64,000 nt of DNA, from the NCBI RefSeq assembly GCF_042648365.1, contig NZ_JBHRXI010000048.1:62001-126000 (forward strand), in the 5' to 3' direction. Shown here in pieces: positions 34,026 through 43,229 of this stretch. The stretch comes from Lutimaribacter_A marinistellae (GTDB lineage Bacteria > Pseudomonadota > Alphaproteobacteria > Rhodobacterales > Rhodobacteraceae). A program made the position numbers and the translations under genes. Position 1 is the stretch's first letter. Every line of letters begins with the position of its first letter. The notes under the pieces are model-generated. The model was not told where the DNA came from and did not search any database. It worked only from the letters and a program-made list of their open reading frames with translations.

Positions 34026-35344
34026 GCGCAATCCCGGCAGCGGAGATCACGCATCGTCGCGTTCTCCATATCGCGCTGCCAATCGTGCTGTCGAATGCGA
34101 CCGTACCCATTCTGGGTGCGGTCGATACCGGCGTCGTTGGCCAGATGGGCGAGGCGGCGCCGATCGGCGCGGTGGGGATCGGTGCGGTCATCCTGTCGGC
34201 GGTCTATTGGATTTTCGGCTTCCTCAGGATGGGGACGACCGGCCTTGCCGGACAGGCGCTGGGCGCGGGCGACCGGGGCGAGGTTGCGGCGCTTCTGACC
34301 CGTGCCTTGCTGATCGGAACTGTTGGCGGATGCGTTCTGATTGCCCTGCAGCTGCCCCTGTTCTGGGGCGCGTTCCGCATCTCGCCCGCCTCGGACGAGG
34401 TCGAGAGCCTGGCGCGTGACTACATGGCGATCCGTATCTGGGGTGCCCCTGCTGCGATTGCCATCTTTGGGATCACCGGTTGGCTGATCGCACAGGAACG
34501 GACGCGCGCGGTGCTGGTGCTGCAACTTTGGATGAACGGGTTGAACATCGCGCTCGACTTCTGGTTCGTCCTCGGGTTGGGCTGGGGTGTGCAGGGGGTG
34601 GCCGTTGCGACGTTGATGGCTGAATGGAGCGGCCTTGCGCTTGGTCTCTGGTTCTGCCGGGCCGCGTTCCGGGTGCCGGATTGGCGGAACTGGGATCAGG
34701 TATTCGACGCGGCACGCCTGAGGCACATGATGGCCGTCAATACCGATATCCTGCTTCGCTCTCTCCTGCTGCAGGGGATTTTCGTGTCGTTTCTTCTGCT
34801 TGGTGCCCGTTTCGGGGATGTGCGCCTCGCGGCCAACCAGGTACTGCTCCAATTCCTCGAGATCACTGCCTATGCCATGGATGGGTTCGCGTTTGCCGCC
34901 GAGGCGCTTGTGGGCCGAGCGATGGGCGCACGGCAGCGGATGGTACTGCGCCGCTCTGCCGTACTTTCAAGCTTCTGGGGCGGTGTGATCGCCATCGGCC
35001 TTGCGGCATTTTTCGCGCTGGCCGGTGGGACAATCATCGACCTGATGACCACCTCTCCCGAGGTTCGCGCCGCGGCTCGAGACTTCCTTCCCTACATGGT
35101 ACTCGCGCCGGTTCTCGGCTGGGCACCCTTCATGCTGGACGGGATTTTCATCGGCGCAACCGCGACACGTGACATGCGCAACATGATGCTGCTCAGTTTC
35201 TTGATCTACGCAGGCGCGGCAGCCCTGTTGATGCCCGTGTTCGAAAACCACGGCCTGTGGATCGCACTGCTCATTTCCTTTGCTGCGCGCGGCGTGACCC
35301 TGGGACTGCGCTACCCGGCTCTGGAGGCCCGCGCCGAGGACTAG
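34022..35344 (+). CDS. MATE-family efflux transporter, DinF-like
   Basis: A 440-residue membrane protein with about 12 hydrophobic segments, starting with GTG (VSAIPAAEITHRRVLHIALP) that overlaps the stop of the thioesterase gene by three bases. The family pattern is seen in LGAVDTGVVGQMGEAAPIGAVG and FGFLRMGTTGLAGQALGAGD. MATE/DinF proteins export cationic or organic compounds using H+ or Na+. Coupling to two thioesterases suggests export of a product related to acyl-CoA hydrolysis, which is inference. It ends in CTAG shared with pyrD. Confidence 0.92.
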   Translation: MSAIPAAEITHRRVLHIALPIVLSNATVPILGAVDTGVVGQMGEAAPIGAVGIGAVILSAVYWIFGFLRMGTTGLAGQALGAGDRGEVAALLTRALLIGTVGGCVLIALQLPLFWGAFRISPASDEVESLARDYMAIRIWGAPAAIAIFGITGWLIAQERTRAVLVLQLWMNGLNIALDFWFVLGLGWGVQGVAVATLMAEWSGLALGLWFCRAAFRVPDWRNWDQVFDAARLRHMMAVNTDILLRSLLLQGIFVSFLLLGARFGDVRLAANQVLLQFLEITAYAMDGFAFAAEALVGRAMGARQRMVLRRSAVLSSFWGGVIAIGLAAFFALAGGTIIDLMTTSPEVRAAARDFLPYMVLAPVLGWAPFMLDGIFIGATATRDMRNMMLLSFLIYAGAAALLMPVFENHGLWIALLISFAARGVTLGLRYPALEARAED

Positions 35345-36399
35345 AGCCAGCGTGCACGATCGGTCCCCACCGCATCGGCGACCGTTGCAAAGCCATCGCG
35401 CGCCAAAAGTGCCTCGAGTCCTTGCGGAATCTCCTGCGCGAGGCTGATGCCGCCATAGACGAGTGCCGTGTATAGCTGCACCGCCGAGGCACCGGCGCGG
35501 ATCTTGGCATAGGCGTCCTCTGCGGTCGCAATCCCGCCCACGCCGATCAGGGGTATTGCCCCATCGGTCAACTGGCTGAGACGCGCCAGCACACGGGTGG
35601 ACCTTTCGAACAAGGGCGCCCCGGAAAGCCCGCCTTTCTCCTCGCGATGAGCACTTTTCAACCCGTCTCGCGACAGGGTCGTGTTTGTCGCGATGACGGC
35701 ATCGACACCACTGGTCCGGGCGATTTCGGCAATATCGGCCAGTTCGTCCTCGGACAGATCGGGCGCAATCTTGAGGAAGACGGGCAGTCGCCGTTCCAAC
35801 GCATCCCGCGCTGTCATCACACCGGCGAGGAGCGCCGACAGCGCCTCCTTGCCTTGCAGATCGCGCAGCTTTTCGGTGTTGGGGGAGGAGACGTTGACCG
35901 TCGCGAAATCGAGATGGGCCGCGCAATGAGACAGCACGCGCGCGAAATCGCCGGGTCGATCGTCGCTGTCCTTGTTCGCGCCCAGATTCAGCCCGATCAC
36001 TGCGTCGCGCGGACGGTCCGCGAGCCGCCGGGCGATTATTTCCATTCCGTCATTGTTGAACCCGAACCGGTTGATCGCAGCGCGGTCCTCTGACAGTCGA
36101 AACAGGCGCGGCTTGGGGTTGCCGGGTTGCGGGCGGGGCGTGGCCGCCCCGATTTCGACGAATCCGAACCCAGCGCGGGTCAGGGGCGTGACAGCCTCGG
36201 CGTTCTTGTCGAACCCTGCCGCCAGACCGACCGGGTTGGGCAGATCCAAACCCGCCAGCCGCGTACGCAGCCGCTCTGACGACACCGGGCCGGGTGCCGG
36301 GGCCAGTCCCATCCGCAGGCTGCGCAGGGCCAGCCCGTGGGCGGTTTCAGGATCGATGCGATGCATGACGGCAAGGGCCGCGCGCTCGGCGAAATTCAT
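35341..36399 (-). CDS. pyrD: Dihydroorotate dehydrogenase (quinone), class 2
   Basis: A 352-residue FMN enzyme oxidising dihydroorotate to orotate with quinone. The N-terminal extension that contacts the membrane (about 1-50) is present; NPVGLAAGFDKNAEA, GATPRPQPGNPKPRLFRL, ATVNVSSPNTEKLRDLQ (Ser base of class 2) and LIGVGGIATAEDAY are diagnostic. It is the third gene of a coupled operon after DUF952 and DUF1330; its ATG shares bases with the DUF1330 stop. Stop codon TAG lies in the palindrome CTAG together with that of the MATE gene. Confidence 0.95.
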   Translation of the reverse strand: MNFAERAALAVMHRIDPETAHGLALRSLRMGLAPAPGPVSSERLRTRLAGLDLPNPVGLAAGFDKNAEAVTPLTRAGFGFVEIGAATPRPQPGNPKPRLFRLSEDRAAINRFGFNNDGMEIIARRLADRPRDAVIGLNLGANKDSDDRPGDFARVLSHCAAHLDFATVNVSSPNTEKLRDLQGKEALSALLAGVMTARDALERRLPVFLKIAPDLSEDELADIAEIARTSGVDAVIATNTTLSRDGLKSAHREEKGGLSGAPLFERSTRVLARLSQLTDGAIPLIGVGGIATAEDAYAKIRAGASAVQLYTALVYGGISLAQEIPQGLEALLARDGFATVADAVGTDRARWL

Positions 36400-36827
36400 C
36401 CGAATTGCGCCCCTGTTTCGGCAGGTTTGGTCCGGATCAGGCGTGACGTTTCGACAGCAGCCTGCCGGTGCACGACGGCCTGGCGATAGATCGGGTCGGT
36501 CACCATTTCGAGGAAGGCATGCGCGGTAGGGTATCGGGCGACGAACATCTCGTCCCAGTGCTCGCCACTCGGTCCGATCAGGGTCGACTGGAAACTGCCG
36601 CGCCAGACAATGCTCGCGCCGAGCCGTGCAATGATCGGTGCCGTTTCGCTTCCGTAGTTGCGATATGCCTCGGCCCCGGTCAGACCCTTCCCGGCAAGGC
36701 GGTGGTCTTCGGGATAAAGCGCCAGATCGCGGAATTTCACGAGGTTCAGCATCTCGATCGGGTGGTCCCGGTCGAGCGATTTGAACGCCTCGAACTGGGC
36801 GCGGTCCGGGTCGATGAATCCGGTCAT
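36396..36827 (-). CDS. DUF1330 domain protein
   Basis: A 143-residue protein, starting at MTGFIDPDRAQFEAFKSL after CAGGAGATGAC. It fits the DUF1330 dimeric alpha-beta barrel family: HPIEMLNLVKFRDLA, then YRNYGSETAPIIARLGASIVWRG and DEMFVARYPTAHAFLEMVTDPIYR. No enzymatic function is established for the family. It overlaps pyrD by 4 bp and is itself overlapped by the DUF952 gene by 4 bp. Confidence 0.82.
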   Translation of the reverse strand: MTGFIDPDRAQFEAFKSLDRDHPIEMLNLVKFRDLALYPEDHRLAGKGLTGAEAYRNYGSETAPIIARLGASIVWRGSFQSTLIGPSGEHWDEMFVARYPTAHAFLEMVTDPIYRQAVVHRQAAVETSRLIRTKPAETGAQFG

Positions 36828-37162
36828 GTCATCTCCTGTGGAAACTGGTGCGTGCCGTCGACGAGTGGCAGAGGGCGCGTCCAGAGGACATCGTCGCGCC
36901 GCAGGCGACGGTAAAGATGCGGAAAAAGCGCCCCGCCGCGCGAGGTCTCCCATTTCAGCGCATCGCCCATCGCTGCGGTCTCGCAGGCAAGCAGGGACAG
37001 CCCGTCTTCTCCGGCGAAGTGTTTCGCCGCCGTCTCGCGCGCCTGTGCGGCGGTCGAGAAATGCACGTACCCATCGGCCAGATCGACCGGTGCCCCGGCC
37101 GTTTCTCCATCGGCTTCGAATTGGGCCAACTCTTCGGCCCGGAAAATCTTGTAGATCAACAT
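36824..37162 (-). CDS. DUF952 domain protein
   Basis: A 112-residue protein starting at MLIYKIFRAEELAQF. It matches the DUF952 pattern: IYKIF at the N-terminus, DGYVHFSTAAQARETAAKHF and a C-terminal FPHLYRRLRRDDVLWTRPLPL. The family has an ADP-ribosyltransferase-like fold by prediction but no proven activity. It is the first gene of the DUF952-DUF1330-pyrD operon, divergent from the 5'-nucleotidase with 116 bp between them. Confidence 0.84.
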   Translation of the reverse strand: MLIYKIFRAEELAQFEADGETAGAPVDLADGYVHFSTAAQARETAAKHFAGEDGLSLLACETAAMGDALKWETSRGGALFPHLYRRLRRDDVLWTRPLPLVDGTHQFPQEMT

Positions 37163-37278
37163 GCGTCGGTGATGCCTCGCTGAGGGCGGGGAATCAAGCC
37201 TGATGCCGTATCCGGCGCAAGCCGTTTGACACGATGCCCCGCGCGCAGCACCATCGGAGCAGAAAGCGGGAGGTCGGC

Positions 37279-38856
37279 ATGAAACAGGCATTCTTGGGCG
37301 CGGCGGTCGCAGTCTGCATCGGAGCAGGCAGCGCGGCGGCGGATTTCACATTGACCATCCTGCACACGAACGATTTCCATGCCCGGTTCGAGCCGATCTC
37401 GCGCTTCGACAGCACCTGCAGCGCAGCAGACAATGACGAAGGCGTGTGCTTTGGCGGGACCGCGCGCCTAATCACGGCGATCCGGGATGCAAGGGCCCGG
37501 GCCGACCATTCCATCCTTGTCGATGGCGGCGACCAGTTCCAGGGCACGCTGTTCTACACCCATTACAAGGGCAGGATGGCGGCCGAAATGATGAACCGGC
37601 TGGGATATGACGCGATGACGGTCGGGAATCACGAATTCGACGACGGGCCGGAGGTTCTGCGCGCCTTCATGGACGCGGTCGATTTTCCCGTGCTCATGTC
37701 AAATGCAGATGTGACGCAAGAGCCGTTCCTTGCCGACGCTATCCAAGGGTCCACCGTGATCGAGATAGGCGGACACCAGATCGGCCTTGTCGGGCTGACG
37801 CCCGCCAACACGCACGATCTTGCGTCACCCGGACCGAACGTCCTGTTCACCGATCCCGTTGCGGCCCTGCAGGGTGAGGTCGATTTGCTGACGGCGCGCG
37901 GGATCGACAAGATCGTCGTGCTAAGCCACTCCGGCTATGGGCTGGACCAAAGGATCGCCGCAGAAACGCATGGTGTCGACGTGATCGTCGGCGGGCATAC
38001 CAACACCTACCTGTCCAACGTGGCGCCCGATGCCGTCGGTCCCTATCCCACGGTGGTCAACGGGGTGCCCATCGTTCAGGCCTATGCCTACGGCAAATTC
38101 CTTGGCGAACTTGTCGTCACCTTCGACGACGCTGGAAACGTGATCCGCGCCGAGGGCGAGCCGCTGACCATGGACGCGGCGGTTGCCGAAGACAAAGAAA
38201 TCCTCGCCCGGATCGGCGATCTGTCGATACCGCTAGACGAGATCCGCGCGCGCAGGGTGGCAGAGGTTGCGGCCCCGGTCGAGGGCAACCGCGATGTCTG
38301 CCGCCAGCAGGAATGCGAGATGGGCAACCTCGTGGCCGATGCCATGCTGGCCCGCGTCGCGGATCAGGGCGTGACGATCGCGATCACCAATGCCGGCGGC
38401 TTGCGCGCCTCTTTCGAAGAGGGCGAGGTCACCATGGGCGAGGTTATGACGGTTCTGCCCTTCCAGAATACCCTGTCGACCTTCGAGGTGACGGGCGCGA
38501 CGCTGCTGGAGGCATTGGAGAACGGCGTCAGCGATGTCGAAAACGGGGCTGGCCGTTTTCCGCAAGTCGCCGGAATGACTTTTCGCTGGACCCCTTCGGT
38601 ACCTGAGGGGGACGGACGCGTGACGGGGGTCATGGTGGCAAACGGCGACGGGTATGAGCCGATCGTTCCCGACAAGATCTACCTCGTTGTGACCAACAAC
38701 TTCGTCCGCAGGGGCGGGGATGGCTACGCGATGTTCGCAGGCGACGACAAGAACGCCTATGACTACGGCCCCGATCTTGCCGATGTCGTGGCCGAGTATC
38801 TTGCCGAACAAGGGCGCTACCAACCCTACACCGATGGCCGGATTCAGCGCGATTGA
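37279..38856 (+). CDS. Exported 5'-nucleotidase / UshA-like metallophosphatase
   Basis: A 525-residue protein starting at MKQAFLGAAVAVCIGAGSAAA, a signal peptide, after GGGAGGTCGGC. Metallophosphatase motifs are LHTNDFHARFEP, DGGDQFQG, VGNHEFDDG, LSHSGYG and VGGHTNT. The C-terminal substrate domain includes AITNAGGLRASFEEGEVTMGEV and PFQNTLSTFEVTG. It probably hydrolyses extracellular nucleotides in the periplasm to recover phosphate and nucleosides. It stands alone; no Pho box was recognised. Confidence 0.92.
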   Translation: MKQAFLGAAVAVCIGAGSAAADFTLTILHTNDFHARFEPISRFDSTCSAADNDEGVCFGGTARLITAIRDARARADHSILVDGGDQFQGTLFYTHYKGRMAAEMMNRLGYDAMTVGNHEFDDGPEVLRAFMDAVDFPVLMSNADVTQEPFLADAIQGSTVIEIGGHQIGLVGLTPANTHDLASPGPNVLFTDPVAALQGEVDLLTARGIDKIVVLSHSGYGLDQRIAAETHGVDVIVGGHTNTYLSNVAPDAVGPYPTVVNGVPIVQAYAYGKFLGELVVTFDDAGNVIRAEGEPLTMDAAVAEDKEILARIGDLSIPLDEIRARRVAEVAAPVEGNRDVCRQQECEMGNLVADAMLARVADQGVTIAITNAGGLRASFEEGEVTMGEVMTVLPFQNTLSTFEVTGATLLEALENGVSDVENGAGRFPQVAGMTFRWTPSVPEGDGRVTGVMVANGDGYEPIVPDKIYLVVTNNFVRRGGDGYAMFAGDDKNAYDYGPDLADVVAEYLAEQGRYQPYTDGRIQRD

Positions 38857-38908
38857 GCAGATTGCACCGGGTCTGGCTCTCCCCCCGGTTTCTGCCTAGG
38901 CTCTGACC

Positions 38909-39574
38909 ATGTGCGGACGTTTCGCGATAACCCTGCCACCCGACGCCATGGCGCAACTGTTCGAGGCGCAGCCCGCGAACGACCTGCCGCCTGTGCCGAA
39001 CTTCAACGTCTGCCCCACGAACCGGATTCACGCGATCCGCGCCGGGGAAGGCGGCAGGCAGCTTCAGTCGATGCGCTGGGGGTTCCTCCCGCATTGGTAC
39101 AAGTCCGAAACCGACGGTCCCCTGCTGATCAACGCGCGTGCCGAAACCATTGCCGAGAAACCCGCGTTTCGCGATGCCTGTCGCCATCGCCGTTGCCTGC
39201 TGGTGGCCACGGGGTTTTATGAATGGACCAAGGACGCCGATGGCAAACGCGTGCCCTGGTACATCCGGCGCAGCGACGGGGCGCCCATTGCCTTTGCCGG
39301 GATCTGGCAGGACTGGGGCCCCGAGGATGCCCGCCAGCGGACCTGCGCGATCGTCACCACCCAGGCGAATAAACACATGGGACAGATCCACCACCGGATG
39401 CCGCTGATCCTCGAAGCGGATGACTGGGCGCTTTGGCTGGGTGAAGCCGGAAAAGGTGCCGCCACCCTTATGCAGCCGGGAGGGGAGGAGGTTCTCGACT
39501 TCCATCGCGTCGATCCCGCAGTGAATTCGAACCGCGCCAGCGGGCCGGACCTGATCGAACCGCTGGAGGCCTGA
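38909..39574 (+). CDS. SOS response-associated peptidase (SRAP/YedK family)
   Basis: A 221-residue SRAP protein. After Met removal Cys2 (MCGRF) forms a thiazolidine crosslink with abasic sites in single-stranded DNA. The other active-site residues are Asn75 in LLINARAET, Glu105 in GFYEW and His161 in HHRMP. It protects abasic sites from nucleases and error-prone bypass. It follows the 5'-nucleotidase by 52 bp and precedes mnmH by 47 bp on the same strand; an LexA site was not seen. Confidence 0.93.
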   Translation: MCGRFAITLPPDAMAQLFEAQPANDLPPVPNFNVCPTNRIHAIRAGEGGRQLQSMRWGFLPHWYKSETDGPLLINARAETIAEKPAFRDACRHRRCLLVATGFYEWTKDADGKRVPWYIRRSDGAPIAFAGIWQDWGPEDARQRTCAIVTTQANKHMGQIHHRMPLILEADDWALWLGEAGKGAATLMQPGGEEVLDFHRVDPAVNSNRASGPDLIEPLEA

Positions 39575-39621
39575 CGGTTGGGCGGCTTTCCCTCGCGCGC
39601 CGGGCGCGCTAGATCGCTGCC

Positions 39622-40674
39622 ATGGCTTTGACATTCAAAACACTGCCCGAGCTTTACGCGCATGGGTTCGACACCGTGATCGACGTGCGCAGCCCGGCCG
39701 AACACGCCGAGGATCATCTGCCCGGGGCAATCAACCTGCCCGTTCTCGACAACGAAGAGCGCGCCCGCGTCGGTACGATCTACAAACAGCAAAGCCCGTT
39801 CCTGGCACGGAAACTGGGGGCTGCGCTGGTGTTTCGCAACGCAGCCGATCACGTCGAACAAAGGTTGAGCCATCATGAAGGTGGCTGGCGGCCACTGGTC
39901 TATTGCTGGCGCGGTGGTCAAAGATCGGGTTCGTTCACCTGGCTATTGCAACAAATCGGCTGGCGTGCCGAGGTGATCGAAGGCGGATACCGAACCTATC
40001 GTCGGCTGGTGAACCGGTACCTGTACAAGGATTCGCTGCCGCATCGGCTGGTGGCGTTGGATGGTTACACGGGAACCGCCAAGACCGAACTTCTGGCCGA
40101 ACTGGATCGGCAGGGCGTTCAGGTGCTCGACCTCGAAGGGTTGGCCAATCATCGCGGCTCTCTTCTGGGGGGCATGCCGGGCGGTCAGCCCAGTCAGAAA
40201 GCCTTCGAGTCGCGGCTCGCCGCACGACTGGTCGCACTCGACCCCTCAAGCCCCGTGGTGGTCGAGGCTGAATCCTCCAAGATCGGCGAACGTTTGCTGC
40301 CGCCGAGCCTGTGGTCAGCGCTTTGTGCTGCGCCGCGCATCGAAGTGACGGCACCGATAGACGCGCGGACGCATTACCTTGTCCGCGCCTATGACGACAT
40401 CCTGTCCGATCCGCAGCGTCTGCGCGCGCGGTTGGAACCCCTGCGGCATCATCGGGGTCATGCAATCGTCGACGGCTGGCTGGCTTTGATCGCGTCGGAT
40501 GACAAGCACGCGCTTACGCGCGCGTTGATGGAAGAGCATTATGACCCAGCCTATGACACGTCGCGCAAGGTGCACCGCCACAGTGTTCTGGGGCGCGTGG
40601 ACGCAAGGGCGCTATCGTCACACGACCTGCAGAAAGCGGCCGAAAGCATCGGGCAACTGGTCGACCGTTTCTAA
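39622..40674 (+). CDS. mnmH: tRNA 2-selenouridine synthase
   Basis: A 350-residue MnmH (SelU) that replaces the sulfur of 2-thiouridine at tRNA position 34 with selenium, via a geranylated intermediate. The rhodanese domain (1-130) has the catalytic loop CWRGGQRSGS with Cys95; the P-loop domain follows, with GYTGTAKT at 148-155. It needs selenophosphate, made by the convergent SelD gene; the two overlap at their stops by 4 bp. No SelA/SelB or tRNA-Sec is seen in the window, so the selenouridine trait is the one supported here. Confidence 0.94.
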   Translation: MALTFKTLPELYAHGFDTVIDVRSPAEHAEDHLPGAINLPVLDNEERARVGTIYKQQSPFLARKLGAALVFRNAADHVEQRLSHHEGGWRPLVYCWRGGQRSGSFTWLLQQIGWRAEVIEGGYRTYRRLVNRYLYKDSLPHRLVALDGYTGTAKTELLAELDRQGVQVLDLEGLANHRGSLLGGMPGGQPSQKAFESRLAARLVALDPSSPVVVEAESSKIGERLLPPSLWSALCAAPRIEVTAPIDARTHYLVRAYDDILSDPQRLRARLEPLRHHRGHAIVDGWLALIASDDKHALTRALMEEHYDPAYDTSRKVHRHSVLGRVDARALSSHDLQKAAESIGQLVDRF

Positions 40675-42827
40675 CGCTTCAGGCGCACCCCTGATCCTGT
40701 CGTGATCTCGCCGATCCTTGCAGCGGCATAGCCTGCTTCGGTCAAACCCTGCAGCACATCCTCCACACTTTCGGGCGCAATGGCTGCAAGCAGGCCGCCG
40801 GCGGTTTGCGGGTCGAACAGCAGGTCCGCCTTGCCACCCTGGGGCAGGTCCGGGGCAAGCATCCGGTTCTCGCCGAAAATGGTGGAGCGTGTGCCTGCTT
40901 CGGCAAGCGCCTCGGCCCCCTGCATCAGCGGGATGGCATCGAGGTCCAATGTCGAGCCGCAGCCCGAGGCCTTGCATATCCCGTCCAGATGCCCGGCCAA
41001 CCCGAACCCCGTCACATCGGTCATCGCATGCGCGTCCTTTAGGATGCGAGCGGCCTTTGCCTGCGCCTGTGTCATCAGGGCGTAGGCCGCCGTAACATCG
41101 GCGCCCTGCGCCGCGCCCGCCATCTCGGCAGCCATCAGCACACCGCTGCCCAGTGGCTTGGTCAGGATCAGCGTATCACCCGCCTGCGCGCCGGACAGTG
41201 TAATCGGGTCACGTTGAAGCAACCCGGTCACGGTAAATCCGATCGTCATCTCGTCGCCCATCGAGCTGTGGCCACCAACGATCTCGGCGCCCGCGCCGCG
41301 CAGCGTCTCGTCGGCCGCGGCCATGATCTCCGCCATGGTTCTCTCCTGCAGTTCGGGCGTCATGCGCGGCAGAATGATCGACACGGTCGCGGCCTGAGGA
41401 TCGGCCCCCATTGCCCAGATATCGCCGAGGGCGTGCACCGCCGCGATCCGGGTCATGACGAAAGGGTCTTCGCAGACGCTGCGCAAGTGGTCCGTGCTGA
41501 TCACTTGCCGGGCACCACCTGTGCGCAGCAGCGCCGCATCGTCTCCCGGAAGTGCGGAGATATCGTCGCGCGCAGGTGGTGGACGCGATGCAAGGGCCGC
41601 TTGCAAGGCGTTCCGGCCCACCTTGGCACCGCAACCGCCGCACATCGGCTTTTCGCCCAGCGCTTCGGCCATGCCAGCCGCATGGTGGCGGGGCAGGGGC
41701 GGTGGTTCCATCCGGGGAAGGTCCCGGAACTGGTCCATGAACTTGCGGTCGATCCGGTCCTTCCATTGCCACATGTGCGGGCCCGAGAGGGTCAGCCCGA
41801 ACCTTTCGGCCAGCGCGGATTTTCGGCCCAGCGAAATCAGCTTGAGGTAATCCTTCTGCGGCCGATAGCTGCGCAATGAACTGCCACCCAACGCGGCACG
41901 AAGGTTCTCGAACAGGATTGGCGCCTCGCGCACGGCGTAGACACCCGCCTTCGGTCGGGGTTCGTGAGACAGATAGGCGCAATCCCCCGCGGCGAACACG
42001 TGTGTATCGCTCGATTGCAGTGTTGGCCCGACCGTGATGAAGCCCTGCTCAAGCTCGAGCGCGCTGTTCGTGATCCATGGGTATGGGCGCGCACCTGCTG
42101 CGCCGGTGATGAAATCTGCCTCGATAAGGCCCTGATCGGTTTCGACGCCCTTGGTGGAAACCGACGTGACCTTGCGGTTTTCAAGAAGGACAACTCCCAA
42201 TCTGTCGAGTGCCGCACGCATACGCTTTTCAGCGCTCTGGCCCAGTCCGGGCAGGGCGGTTCCCGCATCGACAATCGTGACTATGGCCTCTCTTCCGCGT
42301 TCACGAAGGGCGTGGGCCATCGCCATAGAGAGCTCGACTCCTGCCACCCCACCACCGATGATCGCGACCTTGGCGGGGCCGCTGCCGGACAGGTAGTTTT
42401 CCCACGCGGATGCAAACGGCCCCAACGGTTTCGCGGGAACGGCGTGTTCTGCAAAACCGGGCAGGCGAGGCATGTCGCTGGTGATGCCCACGTTGATCGA
42501 GACCACGTCGAAACCGATGGGGGGACGCCCGGAAACGCAGATCTGGCGCTGCGCAAGGTCGATCCCATCGGCTTCGGCCAGCACAACGCGCGCGCCCGCA
42601 AAACGGGCGAGGCGGACAAGGTCGATATCAAGCGCCTCGCGCGCATAATGTCCTGCCACGAAGCCTGGCAGCATCCCGGAATAGGGGGCCGTTGGACCCG
42701 GCGTTACCACTGTCACCCGAACGCCGGGCAAGGGGTTCATGCCCCATTTTCGCAGCACAAGCGCATGCGTATGGCCGCCACCTACCAACACGAGGTCGCG
42801 GGTCAGGGGAAGCGGGGCGTGGCGCAT
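40671..42827 (-). CDS. selD: Selenide, water dikinase fused to N-terminal FAD/NAD(P) oxidoreductase
   Basis: A 718-residue fusion. Residues 1-380 are an NDH-2-like flavoprotein: LVLVGGGHTHALV, IIGGGVAGVELSMAMA and HVFAAGDCAYL. Residues 390-718 are SelD: MCGGCGAKVG holds Cys399 and Lys402, equivalent to the Cys17/Lys20 of E. coli SelD; LPGDDAALL, HALGDIWAMGADP and VGGHSS follow. SelD makes selenophosphate from selenide and ATP; the flavoprotein may supply reduced selenium, an inference known for such fusions. It lies 8 bp downstream of mnhG and may be co-transcribed with it. Confidence 0.92.
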   Translation of the reverse strand: MRHAPLPLTRDLVLVGGGHTHALVLRKWGMNPLPGVRVTVVTPGPTAPYSGMLPGFVAGHYAREALDIDLVRLARFAGARVVLAEADGIDLAQRQICVSGRPPIGFDVVSINVGITSDMPRLPGFAEHAVPAKPLGPFASAWENYLSGSGPAKVAIIGGGVAGVELSMAMAHALRERGREAIVTIVDAGTALPGLGQSAEKRMRAALDRLGVVLLENRKVTSVSTKGVETDQGLIEADFITGAAGARPYPWITNSALELEQGFITVGPTLQSSDTHVFAAGDCAYLSHEPRPKAGVYAVREAPILFENLRAALGGSSLRSYRPQKDYLKLISLGRKSALAERFGLTLSGPHMWQWKDRIDRKFMDQFRDLPRMEPPPLPRHHAAGMAEALGEKPMCGGCGAKVGRNALQAALASRPPPARDDISALPGDDAALLRTGGARQVISTDHLRSVCEDPFVMTRIAAVHALGDIWAMGADPQAATVSIILPRMTPELQERTMAEIMAAADETLRGAGAEIVGGHSSMGDEMTIGFTVTGLLQRDPITLSGAQAGDTLILTKPLGSGVLMAAEMAGAAQGADVTAAYALMTQAQAKAARILKDAHAMTDVTGFGLAGHLDGICKASGCGSTLDLDAIPLMQGAEALAEAGTRSTIFGENRMLAPDLPQGGKADLLFDPQTAGGLLAAIAPESVEDVLQGLTEAGYAAARIGEITTGSGVRLKR

Positions 42828-42835
42828 AGCGGCGT

Positions 42836-43222
42836 TCAGCGCGTCTTGTGCCCGGGCACATCCTCGTCCTGCTCGACGGCATGCGTGGCCCAGACCTCGT
42901 CACTTCCGCATCCGGGAAGGTTCCCGGGCTTTTCATGTCGGTGAATGTGCCACTTGGCGATGAACAGCGCAGTGATCGGGGCGGTGAGGAAGAGAAAGAG
43001 CGTGATCAGCAACTCGTGCAGCGAAAGCCGCCCCTCGGAAAACACCGAATGCAGGATCGACGCGATCAGAACGCCGCCCACGCCAAGCGTCGTTGCCTTG
43101 GTCGGAGCATGCAGGCGCGACATCGGGTCCTTGAGCTTGATCATCCCATATGAGCCGACGAAACCGAAGATCCCCGACACGATCAGGAACAAGGCGATCA
43201 GAAATTCCAAAGCTGTGTCCAT
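42836..43222 (-). CDS. mnhG: Cation/proton antiporter subunit G
   Basis: A 128-residue membrane protein starting at MDTALEFLIALFLIVSGIFG, with three hydrophobic segments and the subunit G signature KDPMSRLHAPTKATTLGVGG. The C-terminal tail is long, hydrophilic and ends in an acidic cluster. It is the last subunit of the six-gene mnh operon (Mrp type), which exchanges Na+ or K+ for protons across the inner membrane. Downstream, 8 bp away, is selD. Confidence 0.9.
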   Translation of the reverse strand: MDTALEFLIALFLIVSGIFGFVGSYGMIKLKDPMSRLHAPTKATTLGVGGVLIASILHSVFSEGRLSLHELLITLFLFLTAPITALFIAKWHIHRHEKPGNLPGCGSDEVWATHAVEQDEDVPGHKTR

Positions 43223-43229
43223 TACGGCC

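Noticed and set aside
40671..42827. Selenocysteine insertion machinery expected beside selD.
   Set aside because: No selA, selB, tRNA-Sec or SECIS-like hairpin was seen in the window; only the selenouridine enzyme mnmH is present.
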